A stretch of DNA of 64,000 nt from Amphirosellinia nigrospora (Eukaryota > Ascomycota > Sordariomycetes > Xylariales > Xylariaceae), in assembly GCA_004123355.1 (NCBI GenBank), contig SCHM01000001.1, forward strand, positions 12,720,193 through 12,784,192, read 5' to 3'. Below the pieces are notes generated by a model. The model did no database searches. It worked only from the letters and a program-made list of their open reading frames with translations, and was not told the origin of the DNA. Of this stretch, positions 46,661-59,783 are shown piece after piece (positions within the stretch are counted from its first letter, which is position 1; every line of letters starts with the position of its first letter). The position numbers were made by a program, and so were the translations under genes.

Positions 46661-48090
46661 TCTTGGAGAGACATCTGGACTGGGATGTTGTTCTGTTGTT
46701 GAAGTATGGGATATTGGTGGTTCAATATCTGGATAGGATTGTTGTATCCCCGTTGGCCGACAGGATACTGGTAGCCGGACATTTTCTTTCTGATTTTCAC
46801 AAACCATTAGTCCAGTTTTATATGATTGTGAGAACTCTGTGAGTTATCTGTAGGGTTTCCTGGTGATTCAGATATCCCGCTCCTTATCGTTCGGGAGTGT
46901 CGAAATGGTCGCGAATACTGATGGGAATCAGGTTGGCTGGCTCAATGGTGTATTCTCAGTGTCATGTAGTCTGTGTCTTCTGGTGATGAAGTGAGCGGGC
47001 TAATCCCTAACTAAATACTAGGTGGTTTGCCCAGGCAGCACTGGTAGCCTGATGCTCCTTTCATGCCGCGTAGAAAGGGTCCTTTCTACGCGTGTTCTAC
47101 ACAGTCGTGACGTGCATACAAAGCCACGTGCCGCAGCCATGGCTTCGGAACCCTTCCGAACGCGATAGAGTACATTTGACGAAGACGAGGTTAGTCTAGT
47201 TAGTTATACTAGAACCTGATGCGAAGGTGCCAGAATATTGGTTCTAGTACTCCACGCCGGTCCCAAACACGACAATGATGCTCCCACCGCCGAAGCCGTC
47301 GGCGAAACCAAATCTTCAGGCAGGAATGGCAGCGGCGCGAGAGACGACGGGCAAGCGCCGCTGAGACAAATATGACGATGATGAATAACCGCCCCCATCA
47401 AAAAGGCATCTATATAATACCGGCGACGCTAATCCAAGCTCTGAGGCTCTCGTGTAGTGGGGAGTGCAGGGGACGAAGGGGATGTTTTAGGGGTTCTCAA
47501 ATCCACGCCTCGACCAACTAATCTTCGTGGTCGGTATCTAGTGATAATTATTTGACTGAAAGTGGCGCTTCGCTAGGTGTAGGGGCGCATCTTGTGAAGG
47601 AGAGCCCAGTACTCCGCGGCACCGCTATCAATTAATAATGTAAGAGCGGCTATAAATGGTTATGGAAGTCGTCTAGATATATTTATCCTAACCTCAGTAG
47701 TACTCCTTGATGGTCGTTTACCCTGGCACCCTGGTCATCGCGGATTAACCTGGAATAGTCCTTACTTTCAATACGGAACTTTGATGGTTATAAATTGCAA
47801 GCTCACAATACGTTTGAAAATGGTTCGTATATCATCAATTCAAAATTATCGAATTGAGTCTGGATAGTGAATTTGATGGTGGGTATCTTATATGCGCCTC
47901 GTCCAAGAATGCAATGTAATCCTAACTCCAACCTCGATGTTGTAATGATGCTGATCCCAAAACTCCGCGGCATGCTGTATATGCAAATAAACTGCGCAGT
48001 AGGGCTACAAGTCTCTCTATCCTGTAGAAAATGTCCGAGCCAATCCGACTAACTTAACTTGACGTATCCCAATACGGATAAGCAAAGGTC
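46661..48090. other. Intergenic
   Basis: Converging 3' flanks of calpain and Fta4. A 26-bp hairpin lies at 47067-47092. No supported gene. Confidence 0.5.
47067..47092. repeat. Perfect 12-bp inverted repeat, 2-nt loop
   Basis: CGCGTAGAAAGG, then GT, then its exact reverse complement CCTTTCTACGCG. It may be a cruciform or hairpin remnant of a mobile element end. Not followed by a T-run on either strand. Confidence 0.85.
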
Positions 48091-48935
48091 TCAGAAGCGA
48101 TCGAGTAGATTCTCGACTTTTTCTCGCTCTAGAGAGTCGAGGTCGGTGGACTCCTCGTCAGCTCCCGCCCCCAATACGCTCTTGTCCGGAAGCTGTTCCA
48201 CGCGGCCCGCGACACGCGCAAGGAGCAGTCGCATCCTCTCCAACTCGCGCTCGATCTCACCGTTGCGCGTGATCAGGTTCTCTTGCACTGAGGATATCGC
48301 GGGTTCGGAGGAGCCGGGGTTTGGGATGACGATGATGTTTCGAAAGGGGCTAGGAGCGCGGCCATGCGCCGCAGCCGTGTGACGCGCTCGAGGGCCTCTT
48401 GTCGTTTTGTCGAGAGCGTTGTCAAGGTCTCTGCTAGCTCGGCGTATCGCCGCGCCTCGGGCGGGTTGGAGGTAGCTTCTTGTGGCTTGTGGACGTCCCA
48501 GGTTGGGGGCAGGGCGGATATTGCTTCGTCCGTTGCTGGTGGAGAGTTAGTTCATTAAACCTGTCCAACAAACGAATATATCCATCGAGGGCAAACGTAC
48601 TGAAATCAGCGCCGACCCACAACCGCTCCTCTCGATATCCCCACCATCCTCATCCTCTGCGTCGTGGATAGCACGCTGTGTCTCGGCGTAGAAGAGGCCC
48701 TCGATCTGCTCGGCGACGAGACGCGATGCCTGCGGGGCGTAGACGCGGCGGCTGTGCTGTGTCAGGACGTGGTTGAGGCGGTATAGTGCGTCGTCGACGG
48801 CGCGGGCCGAGATGCCGTCTTCTGCGCGCTCGTTGGATGCGCGCCAAGTAGGCGAAGGGAGAGGGTTTGCGAGAGGTGCAGCGTTTGGGTTGTCAGGAAG
48901 GTAGACTTGTGCGCTATGATGGTCGGGGGCGCCAT
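48091..48935 (-). CDS. fta4: Kinetochore protein Fta4 (Sim4/CENP-U-like subunit)
   Basis: Inner-kinetochore subunit of the fungal CCAN/Sim4 complex. Start MAPPTIIAHKSTFLTTQTLH. After a frame change at about 48857 (GGG on +, CCC on the coding strand, expected CCCC) come PTWRASNERAEDGISARAVD, DALYRLNHVLTQHSRRVYAP, QASRLVAEQIEGLFYAETQR. A second change (CCCC on +, about 48640) gives REERLWVGADF, and an intron (GTACGT to CCAG, about 48545-48609) joins TTDEAISALPPTWDVHKPQE. Coiled-coil helices follow (RYAELAETLTTLSTKRQEAL, RLRRMAALLAPFRNIIVIPN, REIERELERMRLLLARVAGR-like) to DLDSLEREKVENLLDRF at 48091. Roughly 255 aa, matching the family. Both frame changes are one-base shortfalls in runs of identical bases. 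Confidence 0.75.
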
Positions 48936-51233
48936 TGCGGTTGGATGTGCATTGGAGCTTAGGGGAGATAACTCAGTATCGATGCCTATTAGTAACTTTA
49001 GTTGACTTGAAGGCGATATGTTATCAAATCCCAACGCGTCGTCATTGTCGTGCCCCGCGTTTGCCTGCTTTTTAGCGGCGATGAAACATGGATTAAGGTA
49101 TTTTAGAGACCTACTAGCGCTCTATTTAATGTGGGCACTACTACCTAGCTGCTGTGGGGCATCCAGGTCCTGTAGAAATCTAGGCCCAAAGTGCAGGTTT
49201 TAGCTGCTTGAACATCTTAAAATCACCCTCGATTATGACTTTATACCCGCCAAGAACACTGCTTGTGGTAGTTGAATTTTTGGATCTCAGCATTAAGTTC
49301 TATCCGGATGCCGGCGCGAATAGGAAATGATTCATTTTCAAGAAACTACGGCTCGTTCGTCCAAGATCCTATGATGGGCGTGACTCTAACTTACAAGAAA
49401 GTAACGAGCCGCTCTACTACCAGCCTGCGCTACACGGGCTTCTTCCACGATTGGTATTGAAATAGAGCTCTATGTAGCTAAGACTACTCAAAATACCACA
49501 ACATCTATGGAAATATAGATATTAAGAGGGGAATAGAGTGATCAGCTCGTAAAAATGTGGATCTAATAGTATATATATAATGAAAAATGAAAACGAGGCG
49601 ACGCAATATACTTGTATACAGTACTGGAATGATCAGAACAAGTAACTCTTGAATACCCAGCCCCTGTAATTCCAACACAGTATACTCTGTGCCTTCCAAG
49701 GTTCCCAGTTCGCATCGTACGTATCTCTCAGATCGTGTGCATCATCACCGTCAGGTAACTTCATCGTACTCATATTTCAACCGGTATTGCCTACAACCAA
49801 AAGCCGTTATGACGCAGCCACCGACTCAATCAAGCCTTGCAGGTAAACCCAAAATAGTTTTCTTTCTTATTTAAGGGAAATAGCACGAGGGAGAGAAGAA
49901 GCGGCTTTGCATTTTTAGTGCTATCAAGTAGTATCTTGTCCCAACACCGAACAGAACGGTCACCGGGGGAACCGTACCTTGCCTACCTATGATGATAAGC
50001 GCTGATCGGCGTCTGAGGCGACCAACCAGATAGACAGATTAAAGTAACCACTGAGAAACGGAAGCAAGGCGTCTGCAAAGCTGACTTGCAGGGACCTCAT
50101 AGAAAGGGGTTCCGCCATCGAGCCAAACGCTCGAAGAAGCAGGTGTGTGTTCTAATCATGGGAATTACATCACGGGCAAACCCCTCCCTTGCCGATGATG
50201 ATATGCGCTGAAAAGTGTCTGAGGCTACCGATGGGATATTATAGGCTCAAGCGACGACTTAGAGAGCCTCATAGAAATGAGCTTCGTCATCGAGCCAAAG
50301 GCTCCCCGAAGAAGGCGGGTTCTAATTATGGGAATTACATCCGGGTGGGAAACCTGCCTTGCCTATGATGATACTCGCTATCAAGCGTGTGATCGAACGC
50401 TAGCCTGCACCCGTTTTGGGAGATGCTGTACTTCGACAGGACTGAGGCGGCTCAAAATAGTAGGGCAGATGCAAGGGGCCAAATCGAGGAACGGGGTGTC
50501 TGGTGGACTTGGGGCATCTGAGAGTAATGAGGCTAGAAGACAGTTGTCTCAAGTGGCTACCTTTGAGCATTAGAGGATAGGCCTCTGTACAACCAAGAAG
50601 GGGAGAAGTACCCAGTGGGCATGAGGTTTGACGAGACCGAGAACGAGGACGCGAGGAACTTGGAGCAGAGGAGGGCATTAAGCACGTTTGAATAGATGAG
50701 GCCTCGAAGTGTTGTTTTTAAATCCTTCCAGGTTGTATTTCACCAACTCCTTGTCATATCTACGTTGGCACTGCCCACTGGGAGAAACTGCAGCTGGCAT
50801 ATTCTTCCAGAGGGAAACTAGGATTTTGTGGCTTCCAGGACAGACTTATGCTTCGTGTGGCAGTGCTAGCATTGGGTCATAGTTAAATTTCTTGCGCCTG
50901 CTTCCCCGAAAGCTTGAATGGCAGGGAGGTAGATGCCAAGTAATGTGTATTTACTATGCGACCGAATGTTCCCTACAGGCCCTCTTCAAAAGTATGATCG
51001 GCCGAAATGCAACGGAATAACCCAACTTCGTCAACTGTTCGTCTACATCATATTATAATCCAGAGATAGCAAAAGGTTATTGCCACTACATACACAGGCT
51101 GGTTTACGCTACTAATACATCACAAGAAACCTCCGAGATCAGAGCTAATTGGTTATCTCCTCACGCGCCGCAGTTCATTTGTCGACGGTGAGTACTTTCA
51201 CACAACCAAAGTTAAGCTTCAGTAGTTTTTTTC
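48936..51233. other. Intergenic with diverged tandem repeats
   Basis: No supported gene. A + frame at 49272-49460 (FSRNYGSFVQDPMMGVTLTY) looks coding-like but is unrecognised. The region includes repeats at 49966-50395. Confidence 0.45.
49966..50395. repeat. Diverged ~175-210-bp tandem repeat, 2 full copies plus a partial
   Basis: Shared blocks recur in the same order: CCTCATAGAAA, then CATCGAGCCAAA, then GGGAATTACATC, then CCTTGCC-x-ATGATGATA and GCT. Starts are near 50095 and 50268, and a first partial copy has the CCTTGCC-ATGATGATA block at about 49977. Copies are clearly diverged. Could be part of a decayed repetitive gene or satellite. Confidence 0.65.
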
Positions 51234-54200
51234 TCATCTGCAGCAGCAGAAACTACTACGCTCATGTCCAGCCCCAAGAAGACGATTCTTTCCAAATATG
51301 AAACCTTTCAGGGTAGCAACCACGTCACTAACTGTCATCGCGACAATAACCAACGGGATCGATATTCCCAGTCCAATACCGAAGGTGTATTTGGCAATGT
51401 ATGCGAGCGTCAGGGGGATGGCCAATCGCTTAGTTCGACCGTGAAGAGCGTGGCGATGAAGGACATGGGGAGGAAGATGATCGTTACAATCGTAAACACG
51501 AGGACTGCTTGCCCTTGCTTAGACGTGGTAACTGCCTGGTTGCGAGAAAACTTGGTCTCGAGGGCGTTGGACTGCATCTGCTTGAGCTCCAGCAAAGACC
51601 GAAGGCTCGAATGCGTGTTCTCTACCCGTCTATTCATCCGCTCGAGGTCTCTTTGGCGAGTATTGATGCGTCTTCCCAGGGCCCTCCATCGTCCCTTTAG
51701 TTGTAAAATGGTACCGTTCTCGTCGGGTCCCCCTTGCCCTCGTTGGCGGAATTCTTCGATAACGACCGACTCGAACTCCTTTAATATTGAATTCTGCGTG
51801 CCGATGATATCCTCAATAGTACTTAGCTCATCACGGATGTCGCTAGCTTCATTGAAGACCATGGGCTCCTCGCTAAGTTGTAAAAGCGCATCCAGAACGT
51901 AGTCGTGGCCTTCGTGTGTCATCTGCATCGAGCCGGCGTGGTGCTCACGGCTACTTTGTAACCATGCACTCGAGCGCTGAGACAGTTCAGAAAACTCTTG
52001 GAGCAGCCGAGTCTGACGCTCTGCCAACGCCTTTGTAGTGACATCAAACATACTTAGAAATTGGTAATCTGACCAACCCAAGAAGAGTCGAAAATGTTAC
52101 AACAATGACTAACTATTAGTGTAGCTAAATGGTAATTAGATCTGATGTTTTGTTCACTGTTGAGAGCATCTAGGATGCTATACCGTACGTTCAACGGATC
52201 TGTATTGGGTTGTTCCCAACGTTCGGCGAAACAAGAGAGGACTAGGTCTGCAGGGTGATTAGTTATAATAACATTCAACAACTATGAGGGAACAAGATAC
52301 CTTCTCCAATCACCCAAAGCCACAATTGGTCAACCATTAGCATCTTGATCTCTAATGAATGTGTCCTGCCAAACCGTGCTACGAGTTGGTCCGGGTCCCT
52401 CATGGAAGTATCGTATCGAGTAGGTATTATCATATTGGTCTAGAGTTCTGCGGATATGAAGGGGCCGCTCATTGTTCAGATAGCCGTGAACAAGTGCAGC
52501 ATCTGGAGATGAGACTGAGATGAAAGGTTCTCTCCGGCGTGCTTTCGCGATATGAACATTCATTTGTCTATACCTTTCGTGTGTTTCGAAATGAATAAAT
52601 GGCATCTATCAAGTCAGCACTCGTACTAGACGTTGGCTCTTTCTACCTACATAGAGAACGACGCTCCCGGGCGTCGTATCGTCGACAGATCTATCTACCC
52701 TTGTCTGTGATCTCCTTTCCTCATCCGGAACTGAGTTTCTGACATTGATAGATTCAAGCGCTTCTGGATTAAGACCTCGATCTGATGAGTTGATCGAGAT
52801 GGGATGACCCGTTGACAAAATGGTCTCATGGAATGACTAGAGTCCAATGGCGCGTGTTGTTTGATCTAGATGTTCAGTCATCGATCTAAAGGACTCGATA
52901 TCTTGGTAATCCCCTTCAGCAAGTAATTTCGCAAGCAGGGTCTCATAACCATGTCAGCACAGAATCGCTAAAGAGGGTAGTAGGATCATCTTAGAAACTT
53001 ACTTCGACCCATATAACATTATTAGCAGGGAGGTGAATCCATCTAAGGTCTGGTTGGTACCTTACTTTCTTTGGTGACAGTGGTATGCTGGGCTGATCTT
53101 TCTCTGTGTCCCATCCGTATAGAAGGTCGTAAATCGAATGCCGATGGCGTAATCGCCTTTTCCGAAACTTGCCAAAGTCTATGATCATAGCTTCGAAACC
53201 CTTACACGCAGCGAGTGCTGGGGCCGAAAGCCTATGAGCAGTCCGGATAGGCGACAAAAGCAGGGCAATGTCTCTGTGGCCCCTTAATGCAGCACAAAGC
53301 ATCGGTGTACGGTTGAAAGTATCCTTGATATCTGGGTTGACATGCGGCTCGGCCAGAAGCAGTTTCACTATATGCTCGTGTCCATTCATTGCGGCCCAAT
53401 GTAATGGCGTCATCCCGTTTGACAACTGTGCATTGACTGTAGCTCCCGCTTGAAGTAGCATTTTTAAAACGTCCTCATAGCCTTCCGGGCTACAGGGTGG
53501 AGAGGCGTCCATCCTCCATTACCGACCGCCTGGGATCGGCACCATGCCGAAGTAAGGTATTGACTGTGGCTGTATGATGTTTTTCAGCCGCGAGGTACAG
53601 CGCCGTCAGGCCCCGATTGTTCCGTGCCGATACATCGGCTATTCGCCCCAAGCTGCCGTTGAGAAGGGCCTCTATAGCTTCTTCATGATTATTTGCGGCG
53701 GCCTGAAGTAGAGCCGTTTTTCCAACTCGATCACGCGCTTCTATGTCGGCTCCATGGTGAACCAATACTTTGAACGTCTCATAACTCCACCTCTTAGACT
53801 TCTGTGAAACCATATATAAAAGCGGTGTTCGCCCTTCATTATCCCGGGCATTGGGATTCATACCAGCACGTAGCAACGCAAAGACCACAGAATCCAACGT
53901 GTGCAGGCAGGCCATGAACAGCGCAGAAATTCCATCTTTGGGGCGACGCCAATTCAGGTCAGCTTTATATTCCAAAAGCGCAAAAGCCACTCTTGGATGC
54001 CGGCCTTCAACTGCCTTGAATAGGGGCGATACCTCTCTTCCCCCATGAGCATTCACATCAGCGCCCATTCGAGGAGTAATCTCACGTTCTGCAATCTTCC
54101 TTTACCTGCGGCCCTTTGGAGAGCGTGGCGTAGTGCGGCTTGGTCTGCGAGTGACTCCCAGACTGCCTGTTCGGAATAGACTTCTTCGAGGCGCCACGAG

Positions 54201-54262
54201 GCAGCCGCGGCCATCAATCGCAGATGAATGGGAGCGAGGTCAGAACTCGCAACGACAGTCAT
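51234..54262 (-). CDS. Ankyrin-repeat protein with C-terminal CorA-like membrane domain
   Basis: N-terminal ankyrin repeats start at ATG 54262: RLQNVRLLLE, then (after an AA/AAA change near 54068) GADVNAHGGREVSPLFKAVE, RHPRVAFALLEYKADLNWRR, GMNPNARDNEGRTPLLYMVS, VLVHHGADIEARDRVGKTAL, LTALYLAAEKHHTATVNTLL, GATVNAQLSNGMTPLHWAAM and VNPDIKDTFNRTPMLCAALR. A linker exon (NNVIWVE, intron about 52949-53006, LLAKLLAEGDYQDIESFRSM) contains an in-frame TAG after TTRAIGL. Then MPFIHFETHERYRQMNVHIA, RPLHIRRTLDQ, RWEQPNTDPLNV, and the CorA-like coiled coil MFDVTTKALAERQTRLLQEF with transmembrane LPMSFIATLFTVELSDW, and after one more change (about 51420) IPLTLAYIAKYTFGIGLGIS. Fungal CorA-like proteins often lack the GMN transport loop and act as membrane anchors; no GMN is seen here. 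Role is inferred: regulatory or defence-type receptor. Confidence 0.78.
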
Positions 54263-57200
54263 CGTGGATGAACAGATTGATCATATATCTGCAGAAAAGG
54301 TTTCATTCCTTGGCGCCATGCCAAGCCTTGTCAATCCATCATGTCGCCGATAAGGCCAAAAGATATTCATCTGCAAATGAAGACGGCGAAACCACCTGGA
54401 CATGGAGAGAAACAGCGCTATTTATTGAGCGGGGCGACTTGGGTTCAGGTGAGTTGGCAATTATTGCTTACGTGCATTCAGTTTCTCAAATTAGGTACCT
54501 AGGCGAGCTCTTACTTACGGCAATTTCATTGGTGAAGGTAAGACCAATGCTATACTTGGAGTCGCAGCAAGCTCGCGGGTTCGGCGAGTTGATATCAGGG
54601 CACCGAAGCTTCGTCCACGAATTTACACCAACTCAAACTTAAAAAAAGAAAAAAATTTTATCTGCATGTCTATCAGCGCTGGGTAGTGGGTAGAAAATGT
54701 GTTGTGAAAAGGAGGGTGTGCGGTGGAGCCCTGTAGACTGTAGAACCCCTGAAGTCAAGATTGCATATTACTCATGTGAATGCATCGATCACCACAATAA
54801 CTGAATGCTCGTAACTTGTATGAAATTGACAGAGCCACGAAACTTTAAAGGTCTTGACTTCTTTTAAGTTGTTGTGGCTCTTCGGCTGGGGCTAGTAATG
54901 TGTATGTTTAACAGCGAAGGCGTGATATGGTACTTGAGTAAAAATGGAATGCACCCCTGGCAACTTGGGGTAGATGGGCGGCTGCTTTGTCACGGTGACA
55001 GTTTTGATGTTATTTGGTACGCTCGCTACTGCCTATTCATGACGGCCTATTCCCGGGCGTCAAGACCTGTGATTCCAGGTATAATTGCCTTTGGTAAGTC
55101 ATAAGGGTGTCGGCTACTTCCAAAACTTTCTAATTCTACCTGTGTGGGAAGGGGCTGCCTAATTTATCGAAGCTACTGTACCCTACTTGGGCTCCCTTCG
55201 CAATTGCGGGTTATTCGAGTGTGCCCTGCGTAATATTCTGTTCAGAACTCTCGAATCTGCCTTCCTTGTTGGCTTCCGGATAAACCGTGGTTATTAGATA
55301 GGTTGTGGCTCCCTGTCGGGTAACAAATATAGAGGCCATAACTGCTGTCCAAACAGTCATCACTTCCGATGTGAGCGCCAAAGTGATAACGGCTTCCTCG
55401 TAATGAAATAAATAGAGAGCACAGCTTCCAAATAGTTAGATAGATTAATTGAACATAGGTATATTGGGGCTATACCACCCACTGACGCGAAAAGACGTAA
55501 ATATCCCCCTCCCTCTCTCTCTCCAACTTGCATCGATCTCCTTTTCACTTCGACGTTCTCGCGAATCTTTGCCCTAACCCAAGATGAATTCTCCTAAGCA
55601 CTTTATATTAATTTGGAGTCATGCTTTTAACTCTCCATCGTCCCCTGTTGCAGCAATGCTATTACCACTATGCTTGCGGCTCGGTTTGTACGGACAGGAG
55701 TCCTTCATCATTGCTGGTAGAATAGAGATTTCCCTTCATCTACTGCTTCAACACACGAAGGTATGTTTACCCCCTAACCTATCGACCCTTAAGTATCACG
55801 CGATACGTCACTCACACACTTCGTAGGCCTTACTTAGGAAACGCCCAAGCAACATTCTATGGCGTAAAGCTGTTTATGCCTGCTTTTAAGCTGATGTTGG
55901 TCTATTCACGGGTATATGCCCAGCCAGATATCATCATCGCAGAATCGAACGCCGCTGAACCCGCGAGTTCTATTTCCAAGGATTAAATCAGCGTGCTTAA
56001 AGGTGTGTGCTCCTTCATAAAGTCACGCTAGTCCTCCCAACCCTGCCCATGATTGGTAAGGTCGCAACGTGACAGACAACAGAATCCCTCCTTTGGTAGG
56101 GCCTTGATTTCCCCATGTCTTGCCCCAGATCCAACGCGGAGGGGACATTGAGCACACACAAGTCGTCAGCCTAGGCTGACGCATACTTCTTGCCTCGGTC
56201 AACTGGCTTAGCGTCGACGACCATCCGACAACGCCCTGTGCTCAGCAACAGATTGTCATCGTACATTCGAACGGCCGACGAAACCCCCGTCGAGCGAGCC
56301 GGTGATGACACGCTTAAGAACACACAAAGACCACAGAAGAGAATCCTACTCGAGGCCAAAAGAAGTACGCTCTCAATATCAGCAAGGACAGGAGGGTCCT
56401 ATCCATTGGCGACGATCAGATCACAACGACTGTCTCATACCCCCGACTCGACCATCTAGTGGCACGGTATAAGTACGAAGAATTAGCCCCATACTCATCC
56501 CGGACGCGACCTCTCTTGACTCATAGGTATTCTGAATGGTCAGCACAACGCACCTTTGCCAAGATGCCTGTCAAAGTCTCGATCATAGCCACAACATCAT
56601 GACAACCCGCAAGGCCGGGCTAAATTCAATCCGACCGTCATAATCTCAACTGTGGTATAAGATTGGGTGAATCGCATTTGGTTGACAGGTAAAAAGTAAA
56701 AGACCGCTGTCAATGGAGAAAGAGGGCCTGGTGTCAGAAACGACACCTGAGTGAGTTTCCTGTTGCCGCAACTTCGACGTTCACTACATAATAAATGGCA
56801 CTAGTGACCCTAAGAAGGAAAAGGGGAAGAGTTGAAGAGTTGACAGTTCTGGGATACTCAGTCGTGAATCAAAGTGGAGGGTTTAACTATTGTATTCTTG
56901 CTCGGAGTTGAATGGAATCTATCGATATTTCCGGTCAAAGATTCTCGGGTCTCTAACGCGATTGTTGGAGAAATTCCGGCGTAGGTCAGTACCTGATATA
57001 GAAAGTGCGCACTGAAGCTTGCATAAAGTTTCGTGGATGAGGGTCATAATCTAAAAGTTCTTCTCGTACACGACCTTGGACTGCTCGGTATACCTCTTGG
57101 CACTTCTACTTTATACCACGTGCATATGCTCAGAGCAAATTGCAGTCACTGTACCTAGTGTAACGAGTTCATCTGGAAGTACCTAAGTATCGTCTAGTAT

Positions 57201-57739
57201 TGATGCCACGAATAGTCATAAAGATGTGTGATTGCAGGTGTCAAATATTCCCTCTAATGCATAGATTGCTAGCCATAGGGCTATCTGTTTTCGCCCTCTT
57301 CTAATCCTCCCTCACCTAAGTAATACAACCTCGCTATATTTTAACGCGCTCATGGGAGTCAAAAGTATTATTAGATATGAGTGCTTTTTCAAAATTACGC
57401 GTAGGATTAGTCATAAGCTTCTAGAAGGTGCTTGTTAATCTACGGCGCCGCTACTGTATAATCCTATAGCCGGCGGGTATAAGATAAGTGGACTACCTCA
57501 TCTGAACGATTGTGATTGATCTGCCCGCTGCGTACATTCTAGTCTTCCGAGAATCAAATATGGGTGGTATATATAACCATGGATAAAATGACCATCGTGA
57601 CGTTCTCCCCGCAATTTACACGTTGTGTTTCTCTTCATCAAAAGTAAATGCCCTTCATATCCTCGTGTTAAATGCTCTGTTAAACTCAAGGTCATCTCGT
57701 CCCTGAAAGAATTGAAGCTACTGGAAAAGGATTGATAAG
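54263..57739. other. Gene-poor stretch
   Basis: The upstream region of the ankyrin gene comes first. A small + frame at 55584-55826 follows a CT-rich, promoter-like leader (55500-55580) but has no known domain. Coding-like scraps on + between about 56340 and 56580 (KKYALNISKDRRVLSIGDDQ) are not assignable. Nothing else seen. Confidence 0.45.
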
Positions 57740-59632
57740 ATGGACACCTACACGATACAAAACGAAGCGTCCCGCATTTTTCGTTCTGTGCTGTTGACGG
57801 ACACGCGACTGGGAATACCGGACGAAGTCCGCGACGCGGCGGAAAGAACTTCATTCGATCCATCTGCGCTCTCGAAACCGTTTTTACCTGCGCCTGTGAA
57901 GTGCACCGAGTCGAGCGCAGCGTTGGTAAGTAATAACTGCTAGGGTTTATTATTTCCTATCCTATTTAGCGGTAGAAGGCGAGGAAGCGGCAGAAGGCGA
58001 GGAACCGGCTTTATACTTTATCCTCAAGACTTCCATACAGTGATAGCGGGATTCTGTTTGAAAGGGGTTAAAAGGGGGAGGACTGACTACGCGTATAAAA
58101 CAGTGGGCGCTACTAGGCACCTTCGGCAACACCATCGCGCAGCAGCGATATGGCATCGAGCAGTCGTGCATCGTGAGCAGTGATGTCGCTAGTCTTTTCC
58201 TGTTCTCATTCCTACTCCTGCGCGTCGGCGGCAAGCCGGTGTCGGACCCAACCGTCGCAGCGCGCTACTCAGTCTACGACCTAACGGCCCAGATGACGCC
58301 CTGGCGTCGCCTCGTCACCAACGTCTACCCGACCCGCGATGGCCGTTGGTTCCACCTCCACGGCGGCCTCGACTCGGACCGTAGCCTGCGCATGCTGGGC
58401 CTACGGCCGCGCGCGGATGTCACGGATGAGATGGAAGTTATTCGACGCCTAGAGGAGAGCGTTGTGAAGTTTGATGCGGATTGGTTAGATATTGAGGCAA
58501 ATGAATACTGGAGACAGGCTGGGGGTATCTGCCTAACGCCCGAGGAGTATCGCGACAGCGAGCAAGGGCAAGCTGTCGCTAACGAGGGGTTGTATACTAT
58601 CGAGGAGTTTCTGGACGATGGATTACCTCCTGTTCCGTGGCCCGAGGTTCGGACGACGACATTCCGGCCCTGGAGGTGTTAAAATCGTGGATCTCACGAG
58701 AGCTATTGCTGGGCCAACTATCGCAAGACTTGCCGCACTGTTTGGCGCTACTGTTGTCCGTGTATCGAACATGGAATTGCCAGATTTGGGAATTGTGTTG
58801 TTGAGAGCAACCTCGGAAAACGAGATGCGCATCTAAATTTGAAGACGGAGGATGGACGAAATGCGCTGAAGAAGTTGATACAAGACGCTGATGTGGTGCT
58901 TGACGGGTACCGGCCTGGTGCGCTTGAAAGATTGGGCTTTGGCCCAACTTATGTGCATGAGATCGGTAAGAGAAGAGGTAAGGTATCATATACGCGCGTG
59001 AGAACTGCTATGGCTGGAAAGGACCATGGAAACATCGTAGTGGCTGGCAGCAGATCAGCGATGCTGTCACGGGCATTGGCTGGTTATTTGGTCGTATGTG
59101 GGGTCGCGCTGAGCCCGTGATGCCCTTTCTCCCCAACTCAGACTTCCAGACAGGTATCGTAGGGTGCGTTGCGATCATGAACGCACTGGCTCGAAGAAAT
59201 AAGAAGGGTGGAAACTATCTCGTCTCGACATCGCTGAACCAGTTGAATAGCTTTTTGATATCTCTGGGCACGCAGTCCCTCGAAACACAGCAGGATCTAC
59301 GCGAGAGGTGGCCGGAGATGTTGAAATCCAGATACTACGATGATTTACATCGTCAGATGAGGGTGGTATGTAACGACTACGTATTACTCACGAAATGTTG
59401 ACTGATTATCTTCAACTTATAGCTCATGAGTTGTTTGCCCAAAGTGGCGCCCGAGTTGTTCCAAGAGAAGAATTATCGAATGATCAAGGCGGACCTAGGC
59501 GTTTCAGATGAGAACATGGTGTTTCTAGGTCCAGCTGTTACGTATGAAGTTACTGAGTTACGATACAACTCCGGTAGCTGTATGCGAGGCACACATCAAC
59601 CGGAATGGCCGGCGGAGGAGCAGAGCTTGTGA
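57740..59632 (+). CDS. CoA-transferase family III (CaiB/BaiF) protein
   Basis: Predicted to move CoA between acyl acceptors in organic-acid metabolism. Exon 1 runs MDTYTIQNEASRIFRSVLLT to CTESSAAL. An intron (about 57927-58112, longer than usual and containing a twofold GCAGAAGGCGAGGAA-type repeat) leads to WALLGTFGNTIAQQRYGIEQ. Then VGGKPVSDPTVAARYSVYDL, NVYPTRDGRWFHLHGGLDSD, GVKIVDLTRAIAGPTIARLA (typical nucleotide/CoA-fold entry), LFGATVVRVSNM, NLKTEDGRNALKKLIQDADV, LDGYRPGALERLGFG, GRAEPVMPFLPNSDFQTGIV (the conserved Asp here aligns with the catalytic aspartate region), YLVSTSLNQLNSFLISLGTQ and, after an intron near 59366-59421, SCLPKVAPELFQEKNYRMIK and GTHQPEWP. Three frame changes are needed (near 58670, 58815, 58985). 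About 600 aa in total, as in fungal members. The substrate is unknown. Confidence 0.8.
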
Positions 59633-59783
59633 GGTCGGACACGTTTATCATCCCCAGATGAAGCCCTATATTAGATTATCGACCCTTTTTACCTTTACAA
59701 ATCCTAGTGTAATTGAAGGGATCGCGTGATATGCAGTATTTACATTTGTTTTGTTGGTACCTAGATGCAGTGAAATTCGTACT

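Noticed and set aside
56171-56459. Overlapping + and - frames at 56.2-56.5 kb
   Set aside because: Mutually shadowing, no recognised domain and no start context; only mentioned in the gap description.
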